Positions 41,401 to 49,584 of a stretch of DNA of 64,000 bases are shown one piece after another (position 1 is the first letter of the stretch; each line of letters starts with the position of its first letter). This stretch comes from Novosphingobium album (ex Liu et al. 2023) (lineage in GTDB: Bacteria > Pseudomonadota > Alphaproteobacteria > Sphingomonadales > Sphingomonadaceae). The translations under genes and the position numbers were made by a program. The notes under the pieces are model-generated. The model had not been told where the DNA came from, did no database searches, and saw nothing but the letters and a program-made list of their open reading frames with translations. Location of the stretch: NCBI RefSeq assembly GCF_029076845.1, contig NZ_JARESE010000044.1, positions 153,823-217,822 of the forward strand, given 5' to 3'.

Positions 41401-41989
41401 CGCGCGCATAGGCGAGGTCGATCAGCGCCTCTTCCGAGGCGTCCTCCACCGGATCGCCCGAGCGCGCGATCTCGATATAGAGCCGGTCGCCGAACAGCGC
41501 CTGCAGCCGGTCGCAATAGGCCCCGGCCGCTTCGTCGCGGCCATCGGCCAGCAGCCGGGCCAGCGCGCCCTCGCCCGCGCCGGTCAGGCAGACCAGGCCC
41601 TCGCAATGGCCATCCAGCTGCGCCAGCGGAACATGCGGCTCCTGCTCCAGCGGCCGGTCGAGATGCGCCGCCGAGACGAGGTGGCACAAGTTGAGCCAGC
41701 CCGTTTCGTTGCGCGCATAAAGCGCCAGCCAGTCGATCACCGCTTCGCCGCCCGGCCCGGCCTCGCCGCGCGACACCGCCAGGAACGTGCCGATCACCGG
41801 CTGGATGCCGCCGGACCGGCAGGCGGCGGCAAAGGCGGTGGCGCCGTAAAGCCCATTGCGATCGCAAATGGCGATGGCCGGAAAGCCGCGTTCCTTTGCC
41901 AGCTTGGCGATCGCCTTGGGCTCGATCGCGCCATCGAGCATGGTATAGCTGGAAAAGATCCGCAGGGGGACGAACGGGGCGAAGGCCAT
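38414..41989 (-). CDS. dnaE: DNA polymerase III alpha subunit
   Basis: A 1191-residue replicative polymerase. An N-terminal PHP domain (about 1-280) precedes the polymerase core with the catalytic PDFDIDF motif, a helix-hairpin-helix region and the C-terminal OB fold. The PHP start reads RIFSSYTMLDGA and CDRNGLYGA: the metal-binding His residues are Phe and Arg, so the PHP site is probably inactive and proofreading would depend on DnaQ. Length and layout fit DnaE1, not the error-prone DnaE2. Confidence 0.96.
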   Translation of the reverse strand: MAFAPFVPLRIFSSYTMLDGAIEPKAIAKLAKERGFPAIAICDRNGLYGATAFAAACRSGGIQPVIGTFLAVSRGEAGPGGEAVIDWLALYARNETGWLNLCHLVSAAHLDRPLEQEPHVPLAQLDGHCEGLVCLTGAGEGALARLLADGRDEAAGAYCDRLQALFGDRLYIEIARSGDPVEDASEEALIDLAYARGLPLVASNPAQFAEPHFHSAHDALLCIAHSSHVDATERPRSSREHWVKSAPMMAELFADLPEATANTLVVAQRCAYAPPKRKPILPSLAGDREGEERMLATDARLGLARRLAPYWPEAAEEEIAAVLALPGEERAAAYAARLKPTGVGAEFLDYADRLDFETGIIIRMGFPGYFLIVADFIKWAKDNGIPVGPGRGSGAGSVVAWALTITDLDPLRLGLLFERFLNPERVSMPDFDIDFCETRRGEVIRYVQAKYGHDHVAQIITFGKMKARAVLRDCGRILQMSYGRVDGLCKMVPNHPTDPWTLERALNGAADFRREYENDNEVKRLVDLAMQLEGLPRNSSTHAAGVVIGDRPLAQLIPLYRDPRSDMPVTQFDMKYVEDSGLVKFDFLGLKTLSVLRKAVDLLGRRHIAVDLDTLAWDDSRVYDLLKRGDTVGVFQLESEGMRRTLAAVKPTNFGDIIALVSLYRPGPMDNIPLFGRRKNGLEKIEYPHEKLAGILAETYGIFVYQEQVMQAAQILAGYSLGDADLLRRAMGKKVQAEMDAQRQRFVDGCKAVSGIEKAKANELFDLIDKFAGYGFNKSHAAAYALLAYQTAWLKTHYPHEFYAASMCFDMHQSEKLAVFVDDMRRNGIELAAPDINRSEAEFMVEETAESHAVRYALAGIRNVGEKAMDAIVAEREANGPFVSLDDVFRRAPAGSMNRRQLESLAAAGAFDSLEPNRARVLANADTLLAEADRSARERNSSQHSFLGGDDHAEQSLRLIDCEPWSRMDQMAKERENFGFYFAAHPVEQYRAVASANGARTHASLIAGGSGAAAGRSGAVMAVLVEAVQKRKTRKGKDFVMADFSDASGQFSASCFEESLVESFVRWAREGTCVLLTVELDSPSPDEPPRVTVRGAKPLAEVRADARMLLALDIDRVEAVQELALLLRPGARGCGEVIAQLHLGEGRAQKVRLGRDYALDGEFAEQLAQIEGITNVSLTARRANDHLRLVA

Positions 41990-42125
41990 GGCGCGATGCT
42001 ACTCCCTCGGCCCCGCGCCGATCAAGCGCGCGGTCCTTCTGATCTGGGGAAAGGCAAACCCGCGCTTGCATGTTCGGCAGGATATTGTTCTATCCCCGGC
42101 AGGGGAAATTCCGAGGAGGTAAGCG

Positions 42126-43286
42126 ATGGACAACGGCATGACCGGCGGGGGGAATCCCCTGGTCGAACGGGCAAAGGCGATCATCCTCAAGCCCAAGGAG
42201 GAATGGCCCAGGATCGCCGACGAAACCCGGACACAGGGCGATATCTTCAAGGGCTACGTGCTGCCGCTGGCGGCCATCGGCCCGGTTGCCAGCTTCATCG
42301 GCGCGCAGGTATTCGGCTATGGCGGGTTCGGCTTCCACTTCCGCCCGAGCCTGACCAGCAGTCTGGCCAGCGCGGTGATCGGCTTCGTCCTGACCGTCGC
42401 CGGCGTTTTCGTGCTGGCGCTGATCGCCGACTGGCTGGCGCCCAAGTTCGAGGGCACGAGCAACAAGCTCAATGCCTTCAAGCTGGTCGCCTATGGCGCG
42501 ACCGCCAGCTTCCTGGCCGGGATCTTCGGCCTCATCCCCGCGCTCGGCGTGTTTGGGCTGCTGGGCCTCTACAGCATCTACCTGTTCTACACCGGCGCGC
42601 CGGTGCTGATGAAAGTACCAGAGGCCAAGGCGGCCGGCTATGTCGCGGTGACGATGGTCTGCGCCATCGTGCTGGCCATCGTCGTCGCGCCGATCACCGC
42701 GCTGATCACCGGCGCCCTGTTCGCCGGCCCGGCGCTGATCTCCTCGGCCGACAGCACCGATCAGGGCACCGTCTCGGTCCCCGGCGTCGGCTCGATCGAC
42801 GTCGGCGAGGTCGAGAAGATGAGCAAGCGCATGGAAGACGCGGCCAACGGCAAGACCAAGCCGGTCGAGGCGGCCAGCCTGCAGGGCCTGCTGCCCGACG
42901 CGCTGGGCGCCTACAAACGCACCGCGGTAGAGACCACCGGCGCGGGCAATCTCGGCTCCTCGGCGCAAGGCACCTACACCGCGGGCGACCACAGCTTCAC
43001 GCTCAAGGTCACGGACATGCACGGGCTGGGCGCGATCGCCGGCATGGGTGCGGCGATGGGCGTGGAGCAGAGCCGCGAGGATGCCGACGGCTATGAGAAG
43101 ACCGCCACGGTGGACGGCCAGATGCAGACCGAATCATGGAGCAAGTCCGGCTCGCGCGGCAAGTTCGGCCGCATGGTCGCCGATCGCTTCCTGGTCGAGG
43201 CGGATGGCAACGCCAACAATATCGACGAACTGAAGGCCGCCGTCGCCGCGATCGACCCGGACGATCTGGAAGACCTGGCGGGATAA
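42126..43286 (+). CDS. Yip1-family membrane protein with soluble C-terminal domain
   Basis: A 386-residue protein. The N-terminal Yip1 domain (about 5-200) has five hydrophobic spans and the usual start of RAKAIILKPKEEWPRIADE. The C-terminal part (about 205-386) is soluble, with repeats of hydrophobic and charged segments such as LQGLLPDALGAYKRT and GYEKTATVDGQMQTESW. Function in bacteria is unknown. GAGGAGG precedes the ATG. It is divergent from dnaE. Confidence 0.85.
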   Translation: MDNGMTGGGNPLVERAKAIILKPKEEWPRIADETRTQGDIFKGYVLPLAAIGPVASFIGAQVFGYGGFGFHFRPSLTSSLASAVIGFVLTVAGVFVLALIADWLAPKFEGTSNKLNAFKLVAYGATASFLAGIFGLIPALGVFGLLGLYSIYLFYTGAPVLMKVPEAKAAGYVAVTMVCAIVLAIVVAPITALITGALFAGPALISSADSTDQGTVSVPGVGSIDVGEVEKMSKRMEDAANGKTKPVEAASLQGLLPDALGAYKRTAVETTGAGNLGSSAQGTYTAGDHSFTLKVTDMHGLGAIAGMGAAMGVEQSREDADGYEKTATVDGQMQTESWSKSGSRGKFGRMVADRFLVEADGNANNIDELKAAVAAIDPDDLEDLAG

Positions 43287-43307
43287 TCCGCCGGCCCGCC
43301 CGGACCG

Positions 43308-43802
43308 TCACAGCAGGCGGGCGATGTCCTGCTCGATCTTCTCCGGCTTCGCCGCAGGGCCATAGCGGCGCACGACCTTGCCGTCGCGGCCGATCAGGAA
43401 CTTGGTGAAGTTCCATTTGATCCGCCGGCTGCCCAGCAGTCCGGGCGCCTCGGTCTTCAGCCACTGCCACAGCGGCGGGGCATTGGCGCCGTTGACCTCG
43501 ATCTTGGCCATCAGCGGGAAGCTGACGCCGAAATTGATCTCGCAGAAGCTGGAGATGGCGCCCGCGTCACCCGGCTCCTGTCCGCCGAACTGGTTGCAGG
43601 GAAAGGCGATCACCTCGAACCCCTGCCCCCGGTACTTGCGCCAGAGCGCTTCCAGCCCCTCGTACTGCGGCGTGAAGCCGCATTTGCTGGCGGTGTTGAC
43701 CACCAGCAGCACCTTGCCCGCCTTGTCGGCAAGACTCACCGTCTCGCCATTGGGCAAGGCGGCGGTGAAATCGCCGATGGTGCGGGGCTCAGCCGCCGGC
43801 AT
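43308..43802 (-). CDS. Glutathione peroxidase-family (thiol peroxidase)
   Basis: A 164-residue glutathione-peroxidase-fold enzyme. The peroxidatic Cys41 (NTASKCGF), Gln71 (FPCNQF) and the Trp130-Asn131 pair (KWNFTKF) form the conserved tetrad. The cysteine form usually uses thioredoxin as reductant. It overlaps the small upstream gene by 14 bases. Confidence 0.93.
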   Translation of the reverse strand: MPAAEPRTIGDFTAALPNGETVSLADKAGKVLLVVNTASKCGFTPQYEGLEALWRKYRGQGFEVIAFPCNQFGGQEPGDAGAISSFCEINFGVSFPLMAKIEVNGANAPPLWQWLKTEAPGLLGSRRIKWNFTKFLIGRDGKVVRRYGPAAKPEKIEQDIARLL

Positions 43803-44076
43803 TGCCCGGAAAGTCGGAACGGCGGAACAGCGTGCGAATCTCGCCGATCTCGATGCGGCGATCGCCGTTCTTGAGGATCGCGTAGCGCGGCTGCTCGGCT
43901 TCGGGCAGGTCCATGACGAAATCGATCAATCCCGCGAATGTCCCGCGCCGGATCGTCTTGAAACGATGGAGCAAGCCGCCGCCATCCTCCTGCATGTGCA
44001 GCTCGGCGGTATCGTTCCACTCGATGCCGGGGGTTCCATCCGGCTCGCCCTGGAAAGTCGTGGGGTTGTCGCTCAT
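43789..44076 (-). CDS. Small conserved-looking hypothetical protein
   Basis: A 95-residue soluble protein (MSDNPTTFQGEPDGTPGIEW start) with EDGGGLLHRFKTIRRGTFAGLIDFVMDL and a C-terminal GDRRIEIGEIRTLFRRSDFP. No family is recognised. The start at 44076 is preferred over one 12 codons up because of a GAGAG motif before it and the promoter nearby. It is co-transcribed with the peroxidase. Confidence 0.7.
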   Translation of the reverse strand: MSDNPTTFQGEPDGTPGIEWNDTAELHMQEDGGGLLHRFKTIRRGTFAGLIDFVMDLPEAEQPRYAILKNGDRRIEIGEIRTLFRRSDFPGNAGG

Positions 44077-44124
44077 CGGTGTTCTCTCAATCCTGTGTGG
44101 AATCAAACGCACCTCTAGGGGGCG

Positions 44125-44152
44125 AGATTAGACCTTGCCCGCGCATTTTCAA
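44125..44152 (-). promoter_or_regulatory. Sigma-70-like promoter of the hypothetical/glutathione peroxidase operon
   Basis: On the minus strand TTGAAA (44152-44147), a 16-base spacer and TAATCT (44130-44125) lie about 50 bases before the hypothetical gene start at 44076. They form a fair sigma-70 match. Confidence 0.55.
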
Positions 44153-44203
44153 CGATTCACCGCCAAATATGCACGGAATATCGCCCCACCGAAACCGCGC
44201 GGC

Positions 44204-44878
44204 CTATTGCAGCACGCCCTCATGCAACCGCACGACCCGGTCCATCGAAGCGGCCAGCCGCTCGTTGTGCGTCGCCACCAGCGCGGCGCTGCCTTCGCCG
44301 CGCACAAGCTGGAGGAACTGTTCGAACACCTTGTTCGCCGTCGCCTCGTCAAGATTGCCGGTGGGCTCGTCGGCCAGCACCATCTGCGGCTTGTTGGCCA
44401 GCGCGCGGGCCACGGCCACGCGCTGCTGTTCGCCGCCCGAAAGCTGGCTGGGCCGGTGATCGAGCCGGGCGCCCAGGCCCAGCGCGTCGAGCAGCTCGCG
44501 CGCCCGCGCCTCGGCCGCCTCGCGCGGCACATCGGCGACGAGCTGCGGCAGGATCACGTTCTCGATCGCGGTGAAATCGGGCAGCAGGTGGTGGAACTGG
44601 TAGACGAAGCCCAGATGATCGCGCCGCATCGCCGCGCGCTGGTCCTTGCCCAGCCGCGCCGCGTCGGTGCCGGCGATCTCGATCTTGCCGCCAAAGCCGC
44701 CTTCGAGCAGGCCGATCGCCTGCAGCATCGTCGATTTGCCCGATCCCGAAGGGCCCAGCAGCGCGACGATCTCGCCGGGGCGGATCGTCAGGTCCACGCC
44801 GCGCAGCACGTCGATCCGCACGCCGCCCTGCTCGAAGCTGCGCGTCAGGCCGATGATGCGCACCACCGGGCTACTCAT
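44204..44878 (-). CDS. lolD: LolD-type ABC transporter ATP-binding protein
   Basis: A 224-residue ATPase. Walker [10 protein letters not shown], the [15 protein letters not shown] signature and Walker [13 protein letters not shown] are all intact, with the MacB/LolD-type Q-loop region. It energises release of lipoproteins from the inner membrane to LolA. It overlaps the upstream permease gene by 8 bases, confirming the pair. Confidence 0.93.
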   Translation of the reverse strand: MSSPVVRIIGLTRSFEQGGVRIDVLRGVDLTIRPGEIVALLGPSGSGKSTMLQAIGLLEGGFGGKIEIAGTDAARLGKDQRAAMRRDHLGFVYQFHHLLPDFTAIENVILPQLVADVPREAAEARARELLDALGLGARLDHRPSQLSGGEQQRVAVARALANKPQMVLADEPTGNLDEATANKVFEQFLQLVRGEGSAALVATHNERLAASMDRVVRLHEGVLQ

Positions 44879-46112
44879 AGCGCAGCACCTGCACCGGATC
44901 GGTGCTTGCCGCCTTGAACGCGGGGTAGAGCGTGGCGAGGAAGCTGAGCACCAGCGCCAGCACGCAGATCACCGCGACTTCCACCGGATCGGTGCGGCTG
45001 GGCAGCTCGGTCAGGAAGCGGATCGAGGGGTCCCACAGGTTCTGCCCGGTCAGGATCTCCACGCCGTGGACGATCGGCTGGCGGAAATAGAGGAACACGA
45101 AACCCATGATCACGCCCGCCAGCGTGCCCAGCGCGCCGATAATGAAGCCGGTGGTGACGAAGATCTTCAGCAGCGATCCGCGCGTCGCCCCCATCGTGCG
45201 CAGGATCGCGATGTCGCGCGTCTTGGCGCGCACCAGCATGATCAGCGAGGACAGGATGTTGAACACCGCCACCAGCACGATGATCGACAGCACCACGAAC
45301 ATCGCCACCCGCTCCACCGCCAGCGCCTCGAACAGCGAGGCGTTGATCGTCTTCCAGTCGGTGACGACCGCCTTGCCGGCCAGCTGGCGCTCCAGCGGGG
45401 CCAGGATGCGTTCGACATGATCGGGATCGTTGGTCGTCACCTCGATCATGCCGATGGTGTCGCCGGTCAGCAGCAGCGTCTGCGCGTCCCGCACCGGCAT
45501 GACCACGAAGCTTTCGTCATAGTCATAGACGCCGATCTCGAAGATCGCAGCGACGCGGTAGGCGATCTGGCGCGGGACCGTGCCGAACGGAGTCGACCGG
45601 CCCTGCGGATTGATGATGGTGATCGTATCGCCCACTTGCGCGCCCAGGTTCTGCGCCAGGCGCGAGCCGATCGCCACGTTCTCGGCGCCGGGGCGCAGAT
45701 CGGCCAGCGAGCCGTCCTTCAGCTTGTCCTTCAGCGCGGCGATGTCGCCCGGCAGGTTGCCGCGCACCAGGATGCCTTCGGACCGGCCGTTGAAGGTGGT
45801 GAACATCGGCTGCTCGATCAGCGGCGAGGCATGGGTGACGCCCGGCGTCTTGCGGACCTGGGTGAGCACGTCCTGCCAGTTGTCCAGCCGCCCGCCATAG
45901 GCCTGGATGATCGCGTGGCCGTTCAGCCCGACGATCTTGTCGAACAGCTCGGCCCGGAACCCGTTCATCACGCTCATGACGATGACCAGCGCCGCCACGC
46001 CCAGCATCACTGCGACCAGGCTGATCCCCGCGACGATGGCGATGAACGCCTCGCTGCGGCCCGGCAGCATGTAGCGCTTGGCGATGGTCCATTCGAAAGG
46101 GGAAAGGATCAC
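44871..46112 (-). CDS. LolC/LolE-type lipoprotein-releasing permease
   Basis: A 413-residue FtsX-like permease with four transmembrane helices: one near the N-terminus ([26 protein letters not shown]) and three C-terminal, with a large periplasmic domain between. The segment [20 protein letters not shown] is typical of LolC/E. GTG at 46112 ([13 protein letters not shown]) fits homologues; the longer frame adds 13 residues. As in many alphaproteobacteria, a single permease serves in place of LolC plus LolE. Confidence 0.92.
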   Translation of the reverse strand: MILSPFEWTIAKRYMLPGRSEAFIAIVAGISLVAVMLGVAALVIVMSVMNGFRAELFDKIVGLNGHAIIQAYGGRLDNWQDVLTQVRKTPGVTHASPLIEQPMFTTFNGRSEGILVRGNLPGDIAALKDKLKDGSLADLRPGAENVAIGSRLAQNLGAQVGDTITIINPQGRSTPFGTVPRQIAYRVAAIFEIGVYDYDESFVVMPVRDAQTLLLTGDTIGMIEVTTNDPDHVERILAPLERQLAGKAVVTDWKTINASLFEALAVERVAMFVVLSIIVLVAVFNILSSLIMLVRAKTRDIAILRTMGATRGSLLKIFVTTGFIIGALGTLAGVIMGFVFLYFRQPIVHGVEILTGQNLWDPSIRFLTELPSRTDPVEVAVICVLALVLSFLATLYPAFKAASTDPVQVLRYE

Positions 46113-46430
46113 GCGAACGATCCGTCGATGGCCGGGGGCATGGCGTCGCATTTAGGGGGACATCGCCAGGCTGGCAAGCAATCCGCGTGGCCACCGCGCC
46201 TCGCATGGCGGCTCGGCCGCGGCGGCAGGAAGCGGGCAAGCGCGCACTTTCCCGCGACGGAGGCCCGCCGCTTTGCCGCGCCACAGTGGCAAATACGGTG
46301 GCAAAACCGTCATCGGGCCGTCACGCCCGATGGCCGGTGCAGCGGGTATGGGCAGCTTCCCCTTGCAATTGGACGCGTCAGGGGGCAAATGCGCGGACGA
46401 TTGACGCGCCAAGCGGGCTCCGAAGAATCC
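46113..46430. other. 318-base divergent intergenic region, lolC/E to purF
   Basis: No gene is supported here. It holds a short direct repeat, GTGGCAAA, at 46286 and 46298 (12-base period). It must contain divergent promoters for the permease and purF, but no convincing boxes were found. cvpA, often upstream of purF, is absent. Confidence 0.45.
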
Positions 46431-47900
46431 ATGAATCTGACTCATCCGTTTCTCGATCGGGACGGCGACAAGCTGCGCGAAGAGTGCGGCGTTTTCGGCG
46501 TCATCGGCGCCAAGGAAGCGGTCAACATCGCCGCCTTGGGGCTGCACGCGCTCCAGCACCGGGGCCAGGAAGCGGTCGGCATCACCACGTACGACGGCAG
46601 CGAATTCTATTCGCGCCGGGGCCTGGGCCATGTCGCGCAGGTCTTCGCCGACAAGGATCTCGACCAGTCGCTGCCCGGCGACATGGCATCAGGCCACGTC
46701 CGCTATTCGACCACGGGCGGTTCCGGTCTGCGCAATGTCCAGCCGCTGTTCGCCGATCTGGCCACCGGCGGCTTTTCCATCGCGCATAACGGCAACATCT
46801 CCAACGCGATGAGCCTGAAGCGCGAACTGGTGCGGCGCGGCGCGATCTTCCAGTCGACGTCCGACACCGAAGTGATCATCCACCTGGTCGCCACCAGCCG
46901 CTATCCCACGCTGCTCGATCGCTTCGTCGATGCGCTGCGCATGGTGGAAGGCGCCTATTCGCTGATCTGCATGGCCGAACAGGGCATGATCGCCTGCCGC
47001 GATCCACTGGGCATCCGGCCGCTGGTGATGGGCCGGATCGGCGATGCCACCGTCTTCGCCAGCGAGACCGTGGCGCTCGACGTGATCGGCGCCGAATTCA
47101 CCCGCTCGATCGAGCCGGGCGAACTGGTGCAGGTCGATCACAAGGGCACGATCTCCAGCCACCGCCCGTTCGGCAGCCCTTCCCCGCGCCCCTGCATTTT
47201 CGAACATGTCTATTTCAGCCGGCCCGATTCGGTGATGGATGGCCGCTCGGTCTATGGTGTGCGCAAGCAGATCGGCGTGGAACTGGCCAAGGAAGCGCCC
47301 GCCCAGGCCGATATCGTCATTCCCGTGCCCGACAGCGGCGTCCCCGCCGCGATCGGCTATGCGCAGGAATCGGGCATCCCCTTCGAACTGGGCATCATCC
47401 GCTCGCACTATGTCGGGCGCACGTTCATCCAGCCGTCGGAAGGCGCGCGCCATGCCGACGTCAAGCGCAAGCACAACGCCAACCGCGCCATCGTCGAAGG
47501 CAAGCGCATCATCCTGATCGATGATTCGATCGTGCGCGGCACCACCTCGATGAAGATCGTCGACATGATGCGCGATGCGGGCGCCGCCGAAGTGCACATG
47601 CGCATCGCCAGCCCGCCCACCAGCCATTCGTGCTTCTACGGCGTCGACACGCCCGAACGGTCCAAGCTGCTGGCCGCCAACATGGATACCGCCGCGATGG
47701 CGCAGTTCATCAAGGCCGACAGCCTGGCCTTCGTCTCGATCGACGGGCTGTACCGCGCGGTTGGCGAGGCCCACCGCAAGAACACGTGCCCGCAGTTCTG
47801 CGATGCCTGCTTCACCGGCGACTATCCCACCAGCCTGACGGACCTTTCCGAGCGCGAATCGCCCGATCTGCTGACGCTGCCGGTCAACAAGGTCGCGTGA
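46431..47900 (+). CDS. purF: Amidophosphoribosyltransferase
   Basis: A 489-residue Ntn-hydrolase performing the first committed step of purine synthesis (PRPP plus glutamine). The catalytic N-terminal Cys is Cys19 (EECGVFGVIG), so an 18-residue propeptide must be removed. PRPP binding is at ILIDDSIVRGTTS. C-terminal cysteines NTCPQFCDACFTGDYP suggest the Fe-S-type enzyme. The ATG at 46431 gives this propeptide length. Confidence 0.95.
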   Translation: MNLTHPFLDRDGDKLREECGVFGVIGAKEAVNIAALGLHALQHRGQEAVGITTYDGSEFYSRRGLGHVAQVFADKDLDQSLPGDMASGHVRYSTTGGSGLRNVQPLFADLATGGFSIAHNGNISNAMSLKRELVRRGAIFQSTSDTEVIIHLVATSRYPTLLDRFVDALRMVEGAYSLICMAEQGMIACRDPLGIRPLVMGRIGDATVFASETVALDVIGAEFTRSIEPGELVQVDHKGTISSHRPFGSPSPRPCIFEHVYFSRPDSVMDGRSVYGVRKQIGVELAKEAPAQADIVIPVPDSGVPAAIGYAQESGIPFELGIIRSHYVGRTFIQPSEGARHADVKRKHNANRAIVEGKRIILIDDSIVRGTTSMKIVDMMRDAGAAEVHMRIASPPTSHSCFYGVDTPERSKLLAANMDTAAMAQFIKADSLAFVSIDGLYRAVGEAHRKNTCPQFCDACFTGDYPTSLTDLSERESPDLLTLPVNKVA

Positions 47901-47910
47901 GCCTTTCGCG

Positions 47911-48627
47911 TTGAGCATTCCCGATTTCAGCGACCAGATCGCCCTCGTCACGGGCGCGAGCCGCGGCATCGGCGCGGCCACGGCGATCGCGCTGGCCCGC
48001 ACTGGCGCGCATGTCGTGCTGACCGGGCGGGACACCGGGGCGCTGGAAGCGGTCGAGGAAGCGATCTACGAGGCGGGCGGATCGGCCACGATCGCCCCGG
48101 TGGACCTGACCGAGCCTGACGGCATCGCCCGGCTCGCCACCGCCGTGGCGCAACGCTGGGACCGGCTCGACATCATGGTGATGGCCGCCGCCGTGCTGCC
48201 CGAGCTGACCTCGGTGCCCGATATCGACCAGAAGGCGTTCAACAAGGCGCTGACCACCAATGTGCTGGCGACGCAGGCGCTGATCGCCAATTTCGACCGG
48301 CTGCTGCGCCAGAGCGCCAATGCCCGCCTGATCGGCCTGACCAGCAACCAGGCGACGAAGCCGCGCGCCTATTGGGGCGCCTATGCCGCGTCCAAGGCGG
48401 CCTTCGAAGCGCTTCTGGATTGCTATGCGCAGGAAACGCAGGCGATCACCCGGCTGCGCGTCGCCCTGGTCAATCCCGGCGCCACGCGCACCGCGATGCG
48501 CGCCCGCGCCTATCCAGGCGAAGACCCCGCTTCGGTCAAGCCGCCCGAAGCGGTGGCCCAGCGGCTCGTCTCGCTGCTTGATGAGCCCTTCGCCAGCGGG
48601 TATCGCGAGAGCGTTAACCCTATCTGA
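47911..48627 (+). CDS. Short-chain dehydrogenase/reductase (SDR)
   Basis: A 238-residue classical SDR. The cofactor motif is TGASRGIG, the catalytic Tyr-Lys is YAASK, and NPG precedes the C-terminus. NADP is suggested by the arginine after the second strand (LTGRD). TTG start, 10 bases after purF. The substrate is unknown; placement may be incidental. Confidence 0.88.
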   Translation: MSIPDFSDQIALVTGASRGIGAATAIALARTGAHVVLTGRDTGALEAVEEAIYEAGGSATIAPVDLTEPDGIARLATAVAQRWDRLDIMVMAAAVLPELTSVPDIDQKAFNKALTTNVLATQALIANFDRLLRQSANARLIGLTSNQATKPRAYWGAYAASKAAFEALLDCYAQETQAITRLRVALVNPGATRTAMRARAYPGEDPASVKPPEAVAQRLVSLLDEPFASGYRESVNPI

Positions 48628-48694
48628 TCGGCCATCGGCACCCGATCAGGGTCGCCACGCCGGCCGGCCGGCGCATTCGGAAAAAACCACGGCA

Positions 48695-49051
48695 ATGCCC
48701 GAAGACGGACAGGACAGGTATTCGATCGCCGCGCAGGAAGACCGCAGCGCGCCGCGCACCCGGCGTGCGATCCCGGTGGCCCTGCACGCGGCGGGCGCGG
48801 CCGGCCAGGGGTTCAGCACGGTGCTGCGCGATCTGTCGATCTCCGGCTTTTCCGCCCCGCTCAGCGGCGCGCTCGATCCCGGCACGCCCTGTTCGCTGAC
48901 GGTGCCGGGGCTGCATTCGCTGCGGGCGCGCGTGGTCTGGTGGAACAAGGGCCTGGTCGGCTGCGCTTTCGATGATCTGCTCAATCCGGCGATCTGCGAC
49001 GATCTGCTGGACCACTGGCGCGGCGCCGGCTGCTTCGACGACGAGATCTGA
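48695..49051 (+). CDS. PilZ-domain protein (first of tandem pair)
   Basis: A 118-residue single PilZ domain. The c-di-GMP binding motifs are RSAPRTRR (RxxxR) and DLSISGFS (D/NxSxxG). Nothing else is fused. It is about 60% identical by eye to the next gene and probably arose by local duplication. PilZ proteins act as c-di-GMP receptors in motility, polysaccharide or envelope control. Confidence 0.88.
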   Translation: MPEDGQDRYSIAAQEDRSAPRTRRAIPVALHAAGAAGQGFSTVLRDLSISGFSAPLSGALDPGTPCSLTVPGLHSLRARVVWWNKGLVGCAFDDLLNPAICDDLLDHWRGAGCFDDEI

Positions 49052-49230
49052 CGCGCAAGGCCGGTCCGCGCACCGTCCGGCGCCGGGCAATTCCCGTTTG
49101 GGCTGAACGGCTTGCGCCAGGACAATGCAGTACCATTAACCACAGGCGTTAGACCGCCCTTAACTTTCCGCTGACAGTTTGCAGAACGCTGGCCGCATTG
49201 CCGGACAGTGCAAGCAAGGCGTTCGGAACA

Positions 49231-49584
49231 ATGATGGCCGATGCACGACAGGACAAATACGCGCTCGCGTCGCAGGAAGACCGGAGCGCCCCGCGCACCC
49301 GGCTCTCGATTCCCGCGGCGCTGCGACCATCGGGCTCCAAGGGGTTCCAGACGGCGGTGCGTGATCTTTCGCTCTCGGGCTTTTCCGCCACCGCGATCAA
49401 CCGGCTGCACCCCGGCACGCTGTGCTGGCTGACGCTGCCGGGCCTCCATTCGATGCAGGCACGCGTGGTCTGGTGGGACAATGGCCTGGTCGGCTGCGCC
49501 TTCGAGAACCTGCTCAGCCCGATCGTCCACGACAACCTGCTGGCCCGCTGGCTGGGTGACGGGGTCTACAACGCCGAAGGCTGA
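49231..49584 (+). CDS. PilZ-domain protein (second of tandem pair)
   Basis: A 117-residue PilZ domain with QEDRSAPRTRLSIP and RDLSLSGFSA keeping both c-di-GMP motifs. The region LPGLHSMQARVVWWDNGLVGCAF is nearly the same as in the first copy. It overlaps the convergent methyltransferase by 19 bases. The start is taken at the first ATG at 49231; ATG 49234 is equally possible. An upstream TTG frame exists. Confidence 0.88.
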   Translation: MMADARQDKYALASQEDRSAPRTRLSIPAALRPSGSKGFQTAVRDLSLSGFSATAINRLHPGTLCWLTLPGLHSMQARVVWWDNGLVGCAFENLLSPIVHDNLLARWLGDGVYNAEG

